Shown here in pieces: positions 1 to 6,999 of a stretch of DNA of 10,754 nt (the first letter of the stretch is position 1; every line of letters begins with the position of its first letter). Both the position numbers and the translations under genes were made by a program. This stretch comes from Candidatus Phycorickettsia trachydisci (GTDB lineage: Bacteria > Pseudomonadota > Alphaproteobacteria > Rickettsiales > Rickettsiaceae): assembly GCA_945875085.1 (NCBI GenBank), contig CAMCJU010000015.1, positions 1 through 10,754 on the forward strand, read 5' to 3'. The notes under the pieces are model-generated. The model saw nothing but the letters and a program-made list of their open reading frames with translations, made no database searches and was not told the DNA's origin.

Positions 1-529
1 CTTTGGCGCTGATCATACCGCGCAATAGCTCTAGGTTCTTGGCGTCTAAGTTGGCCTCAACTTCGTCTAAAAGCCATATTGGGGCGCTGCTAAGGAGCAA
101 GCGAGAGATGGCAACTTTTTTGCAATTACCCGCAGAAAGCTTTGCCAAGGGGGATTGCAAGATCTCCTGAAGGTTAAGGTAGAAAATTGCAGCATCCCTA
201 GCCGCAAGGCCACCGCAAGCTTTTGCCCAATAGTCTAAATGCTCCATGACCGTAAGCTCTGGCGTTAGACCCAGATTATGCTGGATGTAATTAACCGCAG
301 AAGGTAGCATTTGCGTCAGATCTTGATTTTTGAAAGTTATCTTTCCTGAAAATGGTTTTTGCAAACCGGCTAGAGTACGCAAAAGGCAGGTTTTGCCAAT
401 GCCGTTTGGCCCCATGATATAAAGGCTGGAAGATGGCATCATGGAAAACGAAAGGCCGCTAAAAAGAGCCGTGCGCTTTTCTGGATGGAGCCCTGGATGC
501 AACAAAGTGAGGTTTTGACAACTCAGCAT
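1..529 (-). CDS. ccmA: Cytochrome c biogenesis ATP-binding export protein CcmA, 5' part (partial)
   Basis: This is the N-terminal 176 codons of an ABC ATPase; the 3' end lies beyond the left edge. Visible motifs are Walker A GPNGIGKT (about residues 40-47), a Q-loop region NYIQHNLGLTPELTV (80-94), signature LSAGNCKK (131-138) and Walker B IWLLDEVEANLD (151-162). The Q-loop wording and the LSAG signature are typical of CcmA, which with CcmB drives haem handling for c-type cytochrome maturation at the inner membrane. Most CcmA proteins have LSAGQ and DEP; here they read LSAGN and DEV. From memory, Rickettsia CcmA also has DEVE, so this looks lineage-specific rather than decayed. The ATG at 527-529 is the only reasonable start, since an ATG at 541-543 is out of frame. 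It is divergent from acnA, an arrangement known in other alphaproteobacteria. CcmA is favoured over other ABC ATPases by the motif wording and the neighbour. Confidence 0.88.
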   Translation of the reverse strand, partial: MLSCQNLTLLHPGLHPEKRTALFSGLSFSMMPSSSLYIMGPNGIGKTCLLRTLAGLQKPFSGKITFKNQDLTQMLPSAVNYIQHNLGLTPELTVMEHLDYWAKACGGLAARDAAIFYLNLQEILQSPLAKLSAGNCKKVAISRLLLSSAPIWLLDEVEANLDAKNLELLRGMISAK

Positions 530-556
530 AAAACTTTAAACATAATTACTATCAAC

Positions 557-598
557 TTTCAAAAGTCTGACGCAAGATCTTGAGGTATACTTTTGAAA
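557..598. promoter_or_regulatory. Concentric dyad symmetry in the ccmA/acnA divergent region
   Basis: The arms TTTCAAAAGT (557-566) and ACTTTTGAAA (589-598) are perfect reverse complements. The perfect 10-base palindrome CAAGATCTTG (573-582) lies between them. Both have the same centre, between 577 and 578, so 30 of 42 positions are fully symmetric and a few of the spacer positions also pair. The right arm overlaps a -10-like TATACT (586-591). By position it could be an operator for either divergent gene or a leader hairpin. The regulator is unknown. Confidence 0.6.
586..591 (+). promoter_or_regulatory. Candidate -10 box for acnA
   Basis: TATACT matches the sigma-70 -10 consensus at five of six positions and would place the transcript start near 598, about 24 bases before the acnA ATG. 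The region one 17-base spacer upstream (563-568, AAGTCT) is a poor -35 box, so this promoter would be weak or need an activator. The call rests on one hexamer in AT-rich sequence and is tentative. Confidence 0.3.
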
Positions 599-621
599 TA
601 AACATAAAGCTAATATCAAGT

Positions 622-3264
622 ATGGACAGCCTGGCTATTTTAAACGATATTCTGACCGAATTAAATATCAATGACAAAGTATATAAGTACTTTAATATCA
701 CAAAATTAGGTATAGACACAGCAAAACTTCCGCTGAGCTTGAAAATTCTTCTTGAAAACGTCCTGCGGCATCAATGCAACAATAAGCAGAAGATGGCAGA
801 AAATATTCAAGGCTTTAGAGATTGGCTCGATAATAACGGCGAGTCTTTCGGCGAGATTGACTTCATGCCAAGCAGAGTTTTAATGCAGGACTTCACTGGG
901 GTTCCAGCAGTAGTTGACTTGGCCGCCATGCGCGATGCTTTGCAAGACCTTGGGGGCGATCCGGCGCTTATAAACCCTATGATCCCGGTAGATCTGGTGA
1001 TTGACCACTCTGTGGAAGCCCATTACTATGGCACAAATGACGCGCGCAAGAAAAACTCGCAGCTAGAAATGCAGCGCAATAAGGAGCGTTATGAATTCTT
1101 GCGCTGGGGGGCGCAAAGTTTTGAGAATTTTAAAGTAGTGCCCCCAGGAACAGGCATTTGCCATCAAATTAACATTGAGTACCTAGCAAAAGTAGTTGTG
1201 CAAAAAGATGGCTTTATCTTTCCTGATACTCTTGTTGGCACTGATAGTCATACAACTATGGTAAACGCTCTAGGCGTGCTTGGCTGGGGAGTTGGCGGCA
1301 TTGAGGCTGAAGCAGCTATGCTGGGGTCTGGACTTGCGATGATAATACCCCAAGTTGTTGGAGTCAAGCTAAGCGGAGCTTTGGCCAGTTATGTTAACGC
1401 TACTGACGTGGTGCTTACTATCACGCAAATGCTGCGATCAAGCAATGTTGTGGGTAAGTTTGTTGAGTTTTATGGCCCAGGCTTAAAGCATCTATCATTA
1501 GCAGATAGGGCAACAATTGCCAATATGGCCCCTGAATATGGAGCAACTTGCGGGTTTTTTCCCATCGATGAGGAGACGCTGAAATACCTTGAGCTGACCA
1601 ATCGAAGCGCTGAGCAGATAAAATTGATAGAAGCTTACGCAAAAGCTCAAGGCCTGTGGGGCGATTTTGACAAAAGCAATTTTGACAAAAGCAGGATATA
1701 CTCCCAAATACTAGAGCTTGATTTAAGCGACATTGCCTCTAGGGTTAGCGGACCAAAAAGACCTCAGGATCTCCTTGCGCTAAAAGATATAAGGGAAAAT
1801 TTTAAGCAAAATATCTGTCAAAATGTGGGACAGGCATATGAAGTAGAGGGGCAAAGCTGGCATATACATAATGGCAGCGTAGTAATAGCTGCAATCACCA
1901 GCTGCACCAATACCTCAAATCCTTATGCCATGATTGGCGCAGGACTGATGGCCAAAAAACTTAGCCAGCTAGGCTTAAAAGCAAAGCCATGGGTGAAAGC
2001 CTCATTTGCGCCAGGCTCGCAAGTAGTAGCAAGCTATCTAAAAGACGCCGGGCTTAGCGCCTATCTGGACGCTATAGGGTTTAATCTTGTAGGATTTGGA
2101 TGCACAACTTGCATCGGGAATTCTGGGCCCTTATTGCATGAAATTCAAGAGACAATTACTAATAATAATTTGCAAGTAGCCTCAGTTACATCTGGCAACA
2201 GAAACTTTGAAGGACGCATTCACCCACTTGTAAAAGCCAACTATCTAGCATCTCCTTTGCTAGTTGTAGCATATGCAGCAGCAGGTAGCGTTGATATTGA
2301 CATTCAAAATGAGCCGCTAGGATTAAGCGCAAGCGGCAAAGAAGTCTACTTAAAAGATATCTGGCCAAGTAGGCAAGAAATTAACGAATGCATCAGCAAC
2401 TACGTCAAGAGGGAGCTGTTTGAGGAAAAATATAGCAACGTGTTTCAGGGTGATGCAAACTGGAACGCCCTACCTGCCGTCAGTAGCAAAACATATAATT
2501 GGAAAAAAAGCACCTACATCAATAATCCGCCCTACTTTCATGGGATGAAAAAGACGCTAGAAGATTTTAAGGAAATAAAGCAGGCGCGGATTTTGGCCGT
2601 TTTTGGCGACTCTATCACCACAGATCACATATCGCCTGCTGGCAATATAGCAAAGCAAAGCCCGGCGGCAAAGTACCTTCTTGAGCAAGGCTTAAGCGCG
2701 GGGGAGTTTAATTCTTACGGCTCAAGAAGAGGTAATCATGAAGTAATGATGCGCGCAACCTTTGCCAACATCAGGATCAAAAACCAGCTGTGCCAAGGGA
2801 TTGAAGGAGGCGTTACCAAGTCAATCGACGGGCAAGTAAAAAGCATCTATGACGCTGCTATGGAGTATAAAGACCATGGCATTTGTCTGGTTATTATCGC
2901 GGGAAAAGAATATGGCACAGGATCCTCAAGAGATTGGGCAGCTAAAGGAACGATGCTGCTTGGAATAAGAGCGGTAATTGCTGAAAGCTTTGAGCGAATT
3001 CACCGCTCCAACCTTGTTGGAATGGGCGTTTTGCCACTGAAGTTTCTAAGCAATACTACGCAGCATGACTTAAAGCTAAGTGGCAGCGAACTAATTGACA
3101 TCATTATGACTAGCTCTGATATCAAGCCTTATCAAAAAATCAAATGCCTAATTAATGGCAAGGAAATCGAATTAGAGCTCCAGGTTTTTACTGAAGTAGA
3201 AGTAGAGTATCTAAAGCATGGAACCATCTTGCATAAGGTCATTAGGCAAGCTCTGCAAGACTAA
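622..3264 (+). CDS. acnA: Aconitate hydratase A (aconitase)
   Basis: This 880-residue enzyme of the TCA cycle interconverts citrate and isocitrate with a [4Fe-4S] cluster in the cytosol. The cluster ligands are visible as Cys428 (ITSCTNTSNP) and Cys494/Cys497 (GFGCTTCIGNSG), with the 66-residue spacing expected of the AcnA/IRP family. Other family motifs are GTDSHTTMVNALG, FGDSITTDHISPAG (from about 661), SYGSRRGNHEVMMR and EYGTGSSRDWAAKG (from about 763) in the swivel domain. Length is normal for AcnA, slightly under 900. The frame is open back to a TTG at 580, but the ATG at 622 gives the usual N-terminus and leaves the upstream dyad outside the coding region. No strong ribosome binding site is seen. 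An exact 15-base in-frame duplication (1664-1693) adds five residues. The stop overlaps that of the convergent aminotransferase. Confidence 0.97.
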   Translation: MDSLAILNDILTELNINDKVYKYFNITKLGIDTAKLPLSLKILLENVLRHQCNNKQKMAENIQGFRDWLDNNGESFGEIDFMPSRVLMQDFTGVPAVVDLAAMRDALQDLGGDPALINPMIPVDLVIDHSVEAHYYGTNDARKKNSQLEMQRNKERYEFLRWGAQSFENFKVVPPGTGICHQINIEYLAKVVVQKDGFIFPDTLVGTDSHTTMVNALGVLGWGVGGIEAEAAMLGSGLAMIIPQVVGVKLSGALASYVNATDVVLTITQMLRSSNVVGKFVEFYGPGLKHLSLADRATIANMAPEYGATCGFFPIDEETLKYLELTNRSAEQIKLIEAYAKAQGLWGDFDKSNFDKSRIYSQILELDLSDIASRVSGPKRPQDLLALKDIRENFKQNICQNVGQAYEVEGQSWHIHNGSVVIAAITSCTNTSNPYAMIGAGLMAKKLSQLGLKAKPWVKASFAPGSQVVASYLKDAGLSAYLDAIGFNLVGFGCTTCIGNSGPLLHEIQETITNNNLQVASVTSGNRNFEGRIHPLVKANYLASPLLVVAYAAAGSVDIDIQNEPLGLSASGKEVYLKDIWPSRQEINECISNYVKRELFEEKYSNVFQGDANWNALPAVSSKTYNWKKSTYINNPPYFHGMKKTLEDFKEIKQARILAVFGDSITTDHISPAGNIAKQSPAAKYLLEQGLSAGEFNSYGSRRGNHEVMMRATFANIRIKNQLCQGIEGGVTKSIDGQVKSIYDAAMEYKDHGICLVIIAGKEYGTGSSRDWAAKGTMLLGIRAVIAESFERIHRSNLVGMGVLPLKFLSNTTQHDLKLSGSELIDIIMTSSDIKPYQKIKCLINGKEIELELQVFTEVEVEYLKHGTILHKVIRQALQD
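1664..1693 (+). repeat. Exact 15-base tandem duplication inside acnA
   Basis: Two identical copies of ATTTTGACAAAAGCA sit at 1664-1678 and 1679-1693. The unit is a multiple of three, so the frame is kept and the protein reads DFDKSNFDKSR, in a variable linker just before the conserved QILELDLS segment. Confidence 0.9.
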
Positions 3265-4454
3265 AGAGCGCTACAAGCCTTGATGATAGCATCGCAGCCT
3301 TGCTGGATCTTTTTTGGCGATGTTGCAAATGACATCCTGAAAAAACCCTCCAGCCCAAATGCCGCGCCAGGAACAACAGCAACAGAGGCGCTTTCTAGCA
3401 GAAATGTGCAAAAATCATCGCAATTAGCAATTACCTTACCTTGTGGAGTCTTTTTGCCAAGGGCGCGCGTGCAATCTACGAATAAATAAAAAGCACCATT
3501 TGGCTTGATGAGTTTTAGATGCTTCGCCTGCTTAAGCAAGGACATAGCCAAGTCGCGCTTTTCTTGAAATTGCCTTGAGTTGATGGGCAAAAATTCTTGG
3601 GGACCGCTCAAGGCTTCAATGGCTGCCACTTGGCTTATTGAGGCAGGATTAGATGTGCTTTGCGATTGAATAATTGACATGCCTTTGATGATGTTCTTAC
3701 TGCCTGCTCCATAGCCAATGCGCCATCCCGTCATAGCGTAGCCCTTTGACACGCCGTTGACAATAAAAATTCGCTCTTTAAGCTGAGGCGCGCTTTGTGC
3801 AAGAGAATGCAAGTCGAAGCCATCAAAAATGATGTGCTCATAAATTTCATCAGACATGATATGCACCCCAGGGTAATGATCGAGAACTTCTGCTAAATCT
3901 AGCAACTCTTGCTTTGTGTAGCACACGCCAGATGGATTGCTCGGAGAATTAATTATAAGCCACTTGGTACGATCGCTAATTTTAGAGCGCAACTCTTGGG
4001 GTGTTAGCTTCAAACTCTGATCACAGTTAGCAAAAACAGGAGTCCCGCCGCCAAGCATGACCATCTCAGGGTAAGAAACCCAGTATGGAATGGGAATAAT
4101 CACTTCATCTCCAGCGTCTAAAGTCGCCATAAATAAGGCATAAATTACATACTTACCACCGCATGAAACGATGATCTCATCTAGGTTGTAATCCAAATTA
4201 TTCTGGCTTTGAAATTTACTTCTTACCGCCTCTTTAAGCTCAGGCATGCCGTCGGCATTAGTGTATTTTGTCTGCCCCTTTATAATCCCAGCAATTGCAG
4301 CAAGCTTGACATTATCTGGGGTATCAAAATCAGGCTCCCCTACTCCGAAATCTACAACGTCTATGCCTTGACGAGCGAGCTGTTTTGCCTTTTGACTTAG
4401 CAATAAAGTAATCGAAGGTTTTATTTTCGATAGTTTTGATGATAATATTGACAT
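3261..4454 (-). CDS. aatA: Aspartate aminotransferase, class I PLP-dependent (aspartate/prephenate type)
   Basis: This 397-residue fold-type I aminotransferase transfers the amino group between aspartate and 2-oxoglutarate and, in many alphaproteobacterial relatives, also acts on prephenate. Visible motifs are GVGEPDFDTPDN (about 37-48), the substrate/PLP loop NSPSNPSG (169-176, Asn173), SDEIYEH (201-207, with Asp202 and Tyr205 contacting PLP), the Schiff-base lysine Lys237 in NGVSKGYAMTGWRIGY, and a C-terminal FFRMSFATS whose Arg should bind the substrate carboxylate. The catalytic set is complete and the length is usual for the Ib subgroup. The ATG at 4452-4454 gives the standard MSILSSKLSKIKPS start. 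The gene is transcribed alone, against both neighbours: convergent with acnA (4-base stop overlap) and divergent from the methyltransferase. The gene symbol follows Rickettsia usage; specificity between aspartate and prephenate cannot be read from sequence. Confidence 0.93.
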   Translation of the reverse strand: MSILSSKLSKIKPSITLLLSQKAKQLARQGIDVVDFGVGEPDFDTPDNVKLAAIAGIIKGQTKYTNADGMPELKEAVRSKFQSQNNLDYNLDEIIVSCGGKYVIYALFMATLDAGDEVIIPIPYWVSYPEMVMLGGGTPVFANCDQSLKLTPQELRSKISDRTKWLIINSPSNPSGVCYTKQELLDLAEVLDHYPGVHIMSDEIYEHIIFDGFDLHSLAQSAPQLKERIFIVNGVSKGYAMTGWRIGYGAGSKNIIKGMSIIQSQSTSNPASISQVAAIEALSGPQEFLPINSRQFQEKRDLAMSLLKQAKHLKLIKPNGAFYLFVDCTRALGKKTPQGKVIANCDDFCTFLLESASVAVVPGAAFGLEGFFRMSFATSPKKIQQGCDAIIKACSAL

Positions 4455-4496
4455 TCAATCTGAAATAAAAGTTTTTACTTAACAAAAATATATTGC

Positions 4497-4542
4497 CTTA
4501 GATTCTGCTCGTATGACAATATGAATATGAGCAAAATCAAAG
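4497..4542. repeat. Imperfect inverted repeat between the aminotransferase and methyltransferase genes
   Basis: The arms at 4497-4514 and 4525-4542 are 18 bases long with a 10-base loop. Read as plus-strand RNA they give 15 Watson-Crick pairs, one G-U pair and two mismatches; the uninterrupted core is TGCTC/GAGCA. It ends 12 bases before the methyltransferase ATG and lies about 40 bases upstream of the aminotransferase start. It could be an operator or a leader hairpin. No T-tract follows it directly on either strand, so it does not resemble an intrinsic terminator. Confidence 0.55.
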
Positions 4543-4554
4543 AACATAGCTATT

Positions 4555-5562
4555 ATGATTGATCTGATTGTTAATATCAAAAATTTTTTGATAAATATTT
4601 TTATGGGGCTAAAAGCGTCAATAAAACTAATTATCAATAATGCAATAAACTTCCCTGCTAATGTAAAGAATGTTAGAGCCAAGATAGACAATCTTGAAGA
4701 GACAAACCTAGAAATGGCCGACTATCATTTAAAAAATGGCAACTTAAATGATGCTATTTTGCGGCTAAATATTCTTCTTCGCTTTATAGCCCCTAATAGC
4801 CCAAAAGCCTTTTATAAACTCGCTTGGTGCTATTTTATTAAAAAAGATTTTGCCAGAGCTTTAGAAAATTTAAACAAATGTCCAGACTTAGACGTTTATG
4901 GCTTAAAAAAACACCTCCTTGGCAATGATCCTGAGGAAATACCCTTCGGACTGTTGCAAGAATATAAAAATCTAGCATTAGCGCGGTATCTTGAGAGGTT
5001 TATAAATAAAAGAGTTGATCTTGGCGCAGTGCTGCTTGACATGATGATGCAATATACACAAGATCTGCCAAAAAAGTGCCAAATTCTGGATCTAGGATCG
5101 AGCGCCGGAGGCATCGGGGAAAAGTTGGCGGCCCTGATCCCTAAAGAATACACCTTAACTGGCGTAGAAGATAGCCAAGCTATGCTAAAGCAAACTCGCC
5201 TTACAGGAGCATATGATAACATTTGCAATATTGCGCAAGCAGATTTTTTACTAAACACCCAAACAAAATACGACATAATCCTAAGTCTTAATTCGCTTAG
5301 CTTTACAAGAAACCTCTGTAGCTATTTTAATAAAATACACAATGTCTTAAAAACCGATGGATATTTTATCTCAGCCTTTAAAGTTGGAGAAATTTCAAAA
5401 TTAGACAGTAATAAGGTAGAATTTTTATATGCAAGAGATGATTTAGAAAAAAACATCATTGATAGTAAATTTATGATTATTCAAACAAAAATAGTAGAAT
5501 TTAACTCTTCTACTAGCTATTTTTTTGTCCTTTGTAAACTAAATACTCAACTAAACACTTAA
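4555..5562 (+). CDS. TPR-containing SAM-dependent methyltransferase, substrate unknown
   Basis: The 335-residue protein has three visible parts. Residues 1-40 are hydrophobic, amphipathic and basic, which might favour membrane contact. Residues about 50-110 look like one or two TPR-type helical repeats (NLEMADYHLKNGNLNDAILR, then KAFYKLAWCYFIKKDFARAL). Residues about 172-330 form a class I methyltransferase domain with SAM motif I ILDLGSSAGG (177-186), an acidic motif II in LTGVEDS (201-207) and a following YDIILSLNSLSF strand. Motif I is DLGSSAG instead of the commoner DLGCGtG. Proteins of this TPR-plus-methyltransferase layout are, from memory, found in Rickettsia, where they are uncharacterised. 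The start is fixed by a stop codon in frame at 4528. No clear Shine-Dalgarno is present. It heads the envelope gene run, with mlaA 16 bases downstream, so an envelope or O-antigen-like substrate is possible but unproven. Confidence 0.75.
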   Translation: MIDLIVNIKNFLINIFMGLKASIKLIINNAINFPANVKNVRAKIDNLEETNLEMADYHLKNGNLNDAILRLNILLRFIAPNSPKAFYKLAWCYFIKKDFARALENLNKCPDLDVYGLKKHLLGNDPEEIPFGLLQEYKNLALARYLERFINKRVDLGAVLLDMMMQYTQDLPKKCQILDLGSSAGGIGEKLAALIPKEYTLTGVEDSQAMLKQTRLTGAYDNICNIAQADFLLNTQTKYDIILSLNSLSFTRNLCSYFNKIHNVLKTDGYFISAFKVGEISKLDSNKVEFLYARDDLEKNIIDSKFMIIQTKIVEFNSSTSYFFVLCKLNTQLNT

Positions 5563-5578
5563 AAGAAACTTCAAAACT

Positions 5579-6301
5579 ATGCGATACCTGATAATAATAT
5601 CTATCTTATCTATACTACATATAAATGCCGCCATGGCTGCAAGTTACCAAAATCGTGATTGTAGCGATCTACACGACCCTTTAGAGCCTGTTAATAGAAA
5701 AGTTTTTATCTTTAATGGCGTTTTTGATTATATAGTTTCAAAACCTTTAGCCAAGGGATATCAAGAACTCGTTCCCAAACCAGCCAAAGCCAAAGTCGAA
5801 AATTTTATTAAAAATCTATACACGCCAGTTACTTTTGTAAATAATATTTTACAGCTGAACTTCCCTGAGGCAATCAAAAGCTTTTGGAAATTCACATTTA
5901 ATTCCACTTTTGGCATTTTAGGATTTAATGATTTAACTACTAAACGCGGCCTTAAGGTAAAAAAACAGAGCTTTGGGGCAACTTTAGCCCATTACGGCGC
6001 AAGACCAGGAATATACATCGTTCTGCCATTTTTTGGCGGTACAAATTTGCGCGACATGCTTGATTTAGTTTTCTTTGATAAAGCCCTGAATCCAGTAATA
6101 TATCAAATACCTGATAACACCTATCTGGCAATAACTGGGGTAACTTTACTCCACAAAAGAGCAGCGATGCTCCCTACTACCGATCAAATCGAGAAAAACT
6201 CCGCCGATCCTTACATAGCAATCCGCAGTATGCTACATCAAAAACGCGAAAATGAATTAGAGTATCCAAAAGAGAGAAAATGTATTACAATAGTTGAATA
6301 A
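5579..6301 (+). CDS. mlaA: MlaA/VacJ family outer-membrane phospholipid-removal protein
   Basis: The 240-residue protein carries the MlaA hallmarks DPLEPVNRKVFIFN (33-46) and GARPGIYIVLPFFGGTNLRD (140-159). MlaA sits in the outer membrane, forms a doughnut-like channel that removes mislocalised phospholipids from the outer leaflet, and passes them to MlaC. Residues 1-20 are a signal peptide ending INAAMA|AS, which looks like a signal peptidase I site. The usual lipoprotein box is missing: the only nearby cysteine (Cys28, NRDCSD) is not preceded by an L-[AS]-[GA] pattern, so this MlaA is probably not lipidated. Total length is close to the family norm. mlaC follows after 17 bases. The family is clear; the absence of lipidation is an inference from the motif. 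Confidence 0.92.
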   Translation: MRYLIIISILSILHINAAMAASYQNRDCSDLHDPLEPVNRKVFIFNGVFDYIVSKPLAKGYQELVPKPAKAKVENFIKNLYTPVTFVNNILQLNFPEAIKSFWKFTFNSTFGILGFNDLTTKRGLKVKKQSFGATLAHYGARPGIYIVLPFFGGTNLRDMLDLVFFDKALNPVIYQIPDNTYLAITGVTLLHKRAAMLPTTDQIEKNSADPYIAIRSMLHQKRENELEYPKERKCITIVE

Positions 6302-6318
6302 CTAAAATTAAAAACAAT

Positions 6319-6999
6319 ATGAAAAAATTACTCAATGCATATGCGTTATTTTTATTTGCAATATTATCTCTTGCCGGTACATCAAGAGCTATGGAGGCTG
6401 TCGATTCTAACTCTCAAAATCTCCAGCAATCTAAGAGCGATAAATCTGAGGTAAAAAAATATGTAGAAAACCTATTAGACCAGACTATTGCTGTTCTAAA
6501 AGATTCTACAAATTCCCTTGAAGCTAAAAAGGAAAAACTCAAAACTCTTTTGGCCGATCATTTAGATGCAAAGACTATGTCTGGCAACACTCTAGGGCCG
6601 CGCAAGAAAAGCTACAACCCTGAACAATTAGAGGCATTTGCAACTGCATATAAAGAATATTTAATTAATAGCTATGCCGATTTGGTAAAGAGCTACAATG
6701 GACAAAAAATTGAAATTAAATCTACCAATGAAGTCAACAAAGACTACTATGATGTGCAAACGGAAATTATATCCGATGGCGATCAAATATTTACTATAAA
6801 TTATCATGTGCATAAAAAAGAAGATAAGCTGCAAATTGTCGATATCGTAACTGAAGGAATGAGCCTAATAAACACACAAAAGGCAGAATTCATGAATATA
6901 CTTAACAATCAGGACTTAGCAGCTTTGATTAATAATTTAAAAACCAAGAGCCTGGAAAGGGCCGATACAAAAAGCCTAAAGAAGAAAGGAGATGCATAG
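6319..6999 (+). CDS. mlaC: MlaC family periplasmic phospholipid-binding protein (Ttg2D)
   Basis: This 226-residue protein is exported and resembles the Ttg2D/MlaC family, whose members ferry phospholipids across the periplasm between MlaA and the inner-membrane MlaFEDB transporter. Residues 1-24 form a signal peptide (basic MKK, hydrophobic core, TSRA cleavage). Family features are LGPRKKSYNPEQLEAFATAY (about 91-110), the YKEYLINSYADLVKSYNGQK region, and the C-terminal block with VDIVTEGMSLINTQKAEF followed by LAALINNLKTKS. The genes for MlaFEDB are not in the window. Expression with mlaA is likely given the 17-base gap. The last 8 bases overlap the next gene. A lysine-rich tail ends the protein. 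HpnM-type relatives share the fold, but the mlaA neighbour favours MlaC. Confidence 0.88.
   Translation: MKKLLNAYALFLFAILSLAGTSRAMEAVDSNSQNLQQSKSDKSEVKKYVENLLDQTIAVLKDSTNSLEAKKEKLKTLLADHLDAKTMSGNTLGPRKKSYNPEQLEAFATAYKEYLINSYADLVKSYNGQKIEIKSTNEVNKDYYDVQTEIISDGDQIFTINYHVHKKEDKLQIVDIVTEGMSLINTQKAEFMNILNNQDLAALINNLKTKSLERADTKSLKKKGDA

Noticed and set aside
151..177. Decay of ccmA suggested by LSAGN and DEV substitutions
   Set aside because: The frame is intact, the catalytic Glu and Walker A are kept, and the DEVE wording recalls rickettsial CcmA, so this is more likely lineage variation.
580..621. TTG-initiated N-terminal extension of acnA (14 extra residues)
   Set aside because: It would begin inside the 557-598 dyad, uses a rare start, and adds residues not expected in AcnA; ATG 622 fits the family.
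3250..3269. GCTCT/AGAGC hairpin at the acnA/aminotransferase junction as a bidirectional terminator
   Set aside because: The stem is only 5 base pairs with a 10-base loop and no T-tract on either strand.
4455..4496. Sigma-70 promoter boxes for the aminotransferase or methyltransferase
   Set aside because: Several AT-rich hexamers resemble -10 boxes, but none has a matching -35 at suitable spacing on either strand.
4896..5276. 126-codon open frame on the minus strand
   Set aside because: It lies wholly inside the methyltransferase gene, has no family resemblance and is cysteine- and serine-rich in the manner of an antisense shadow.
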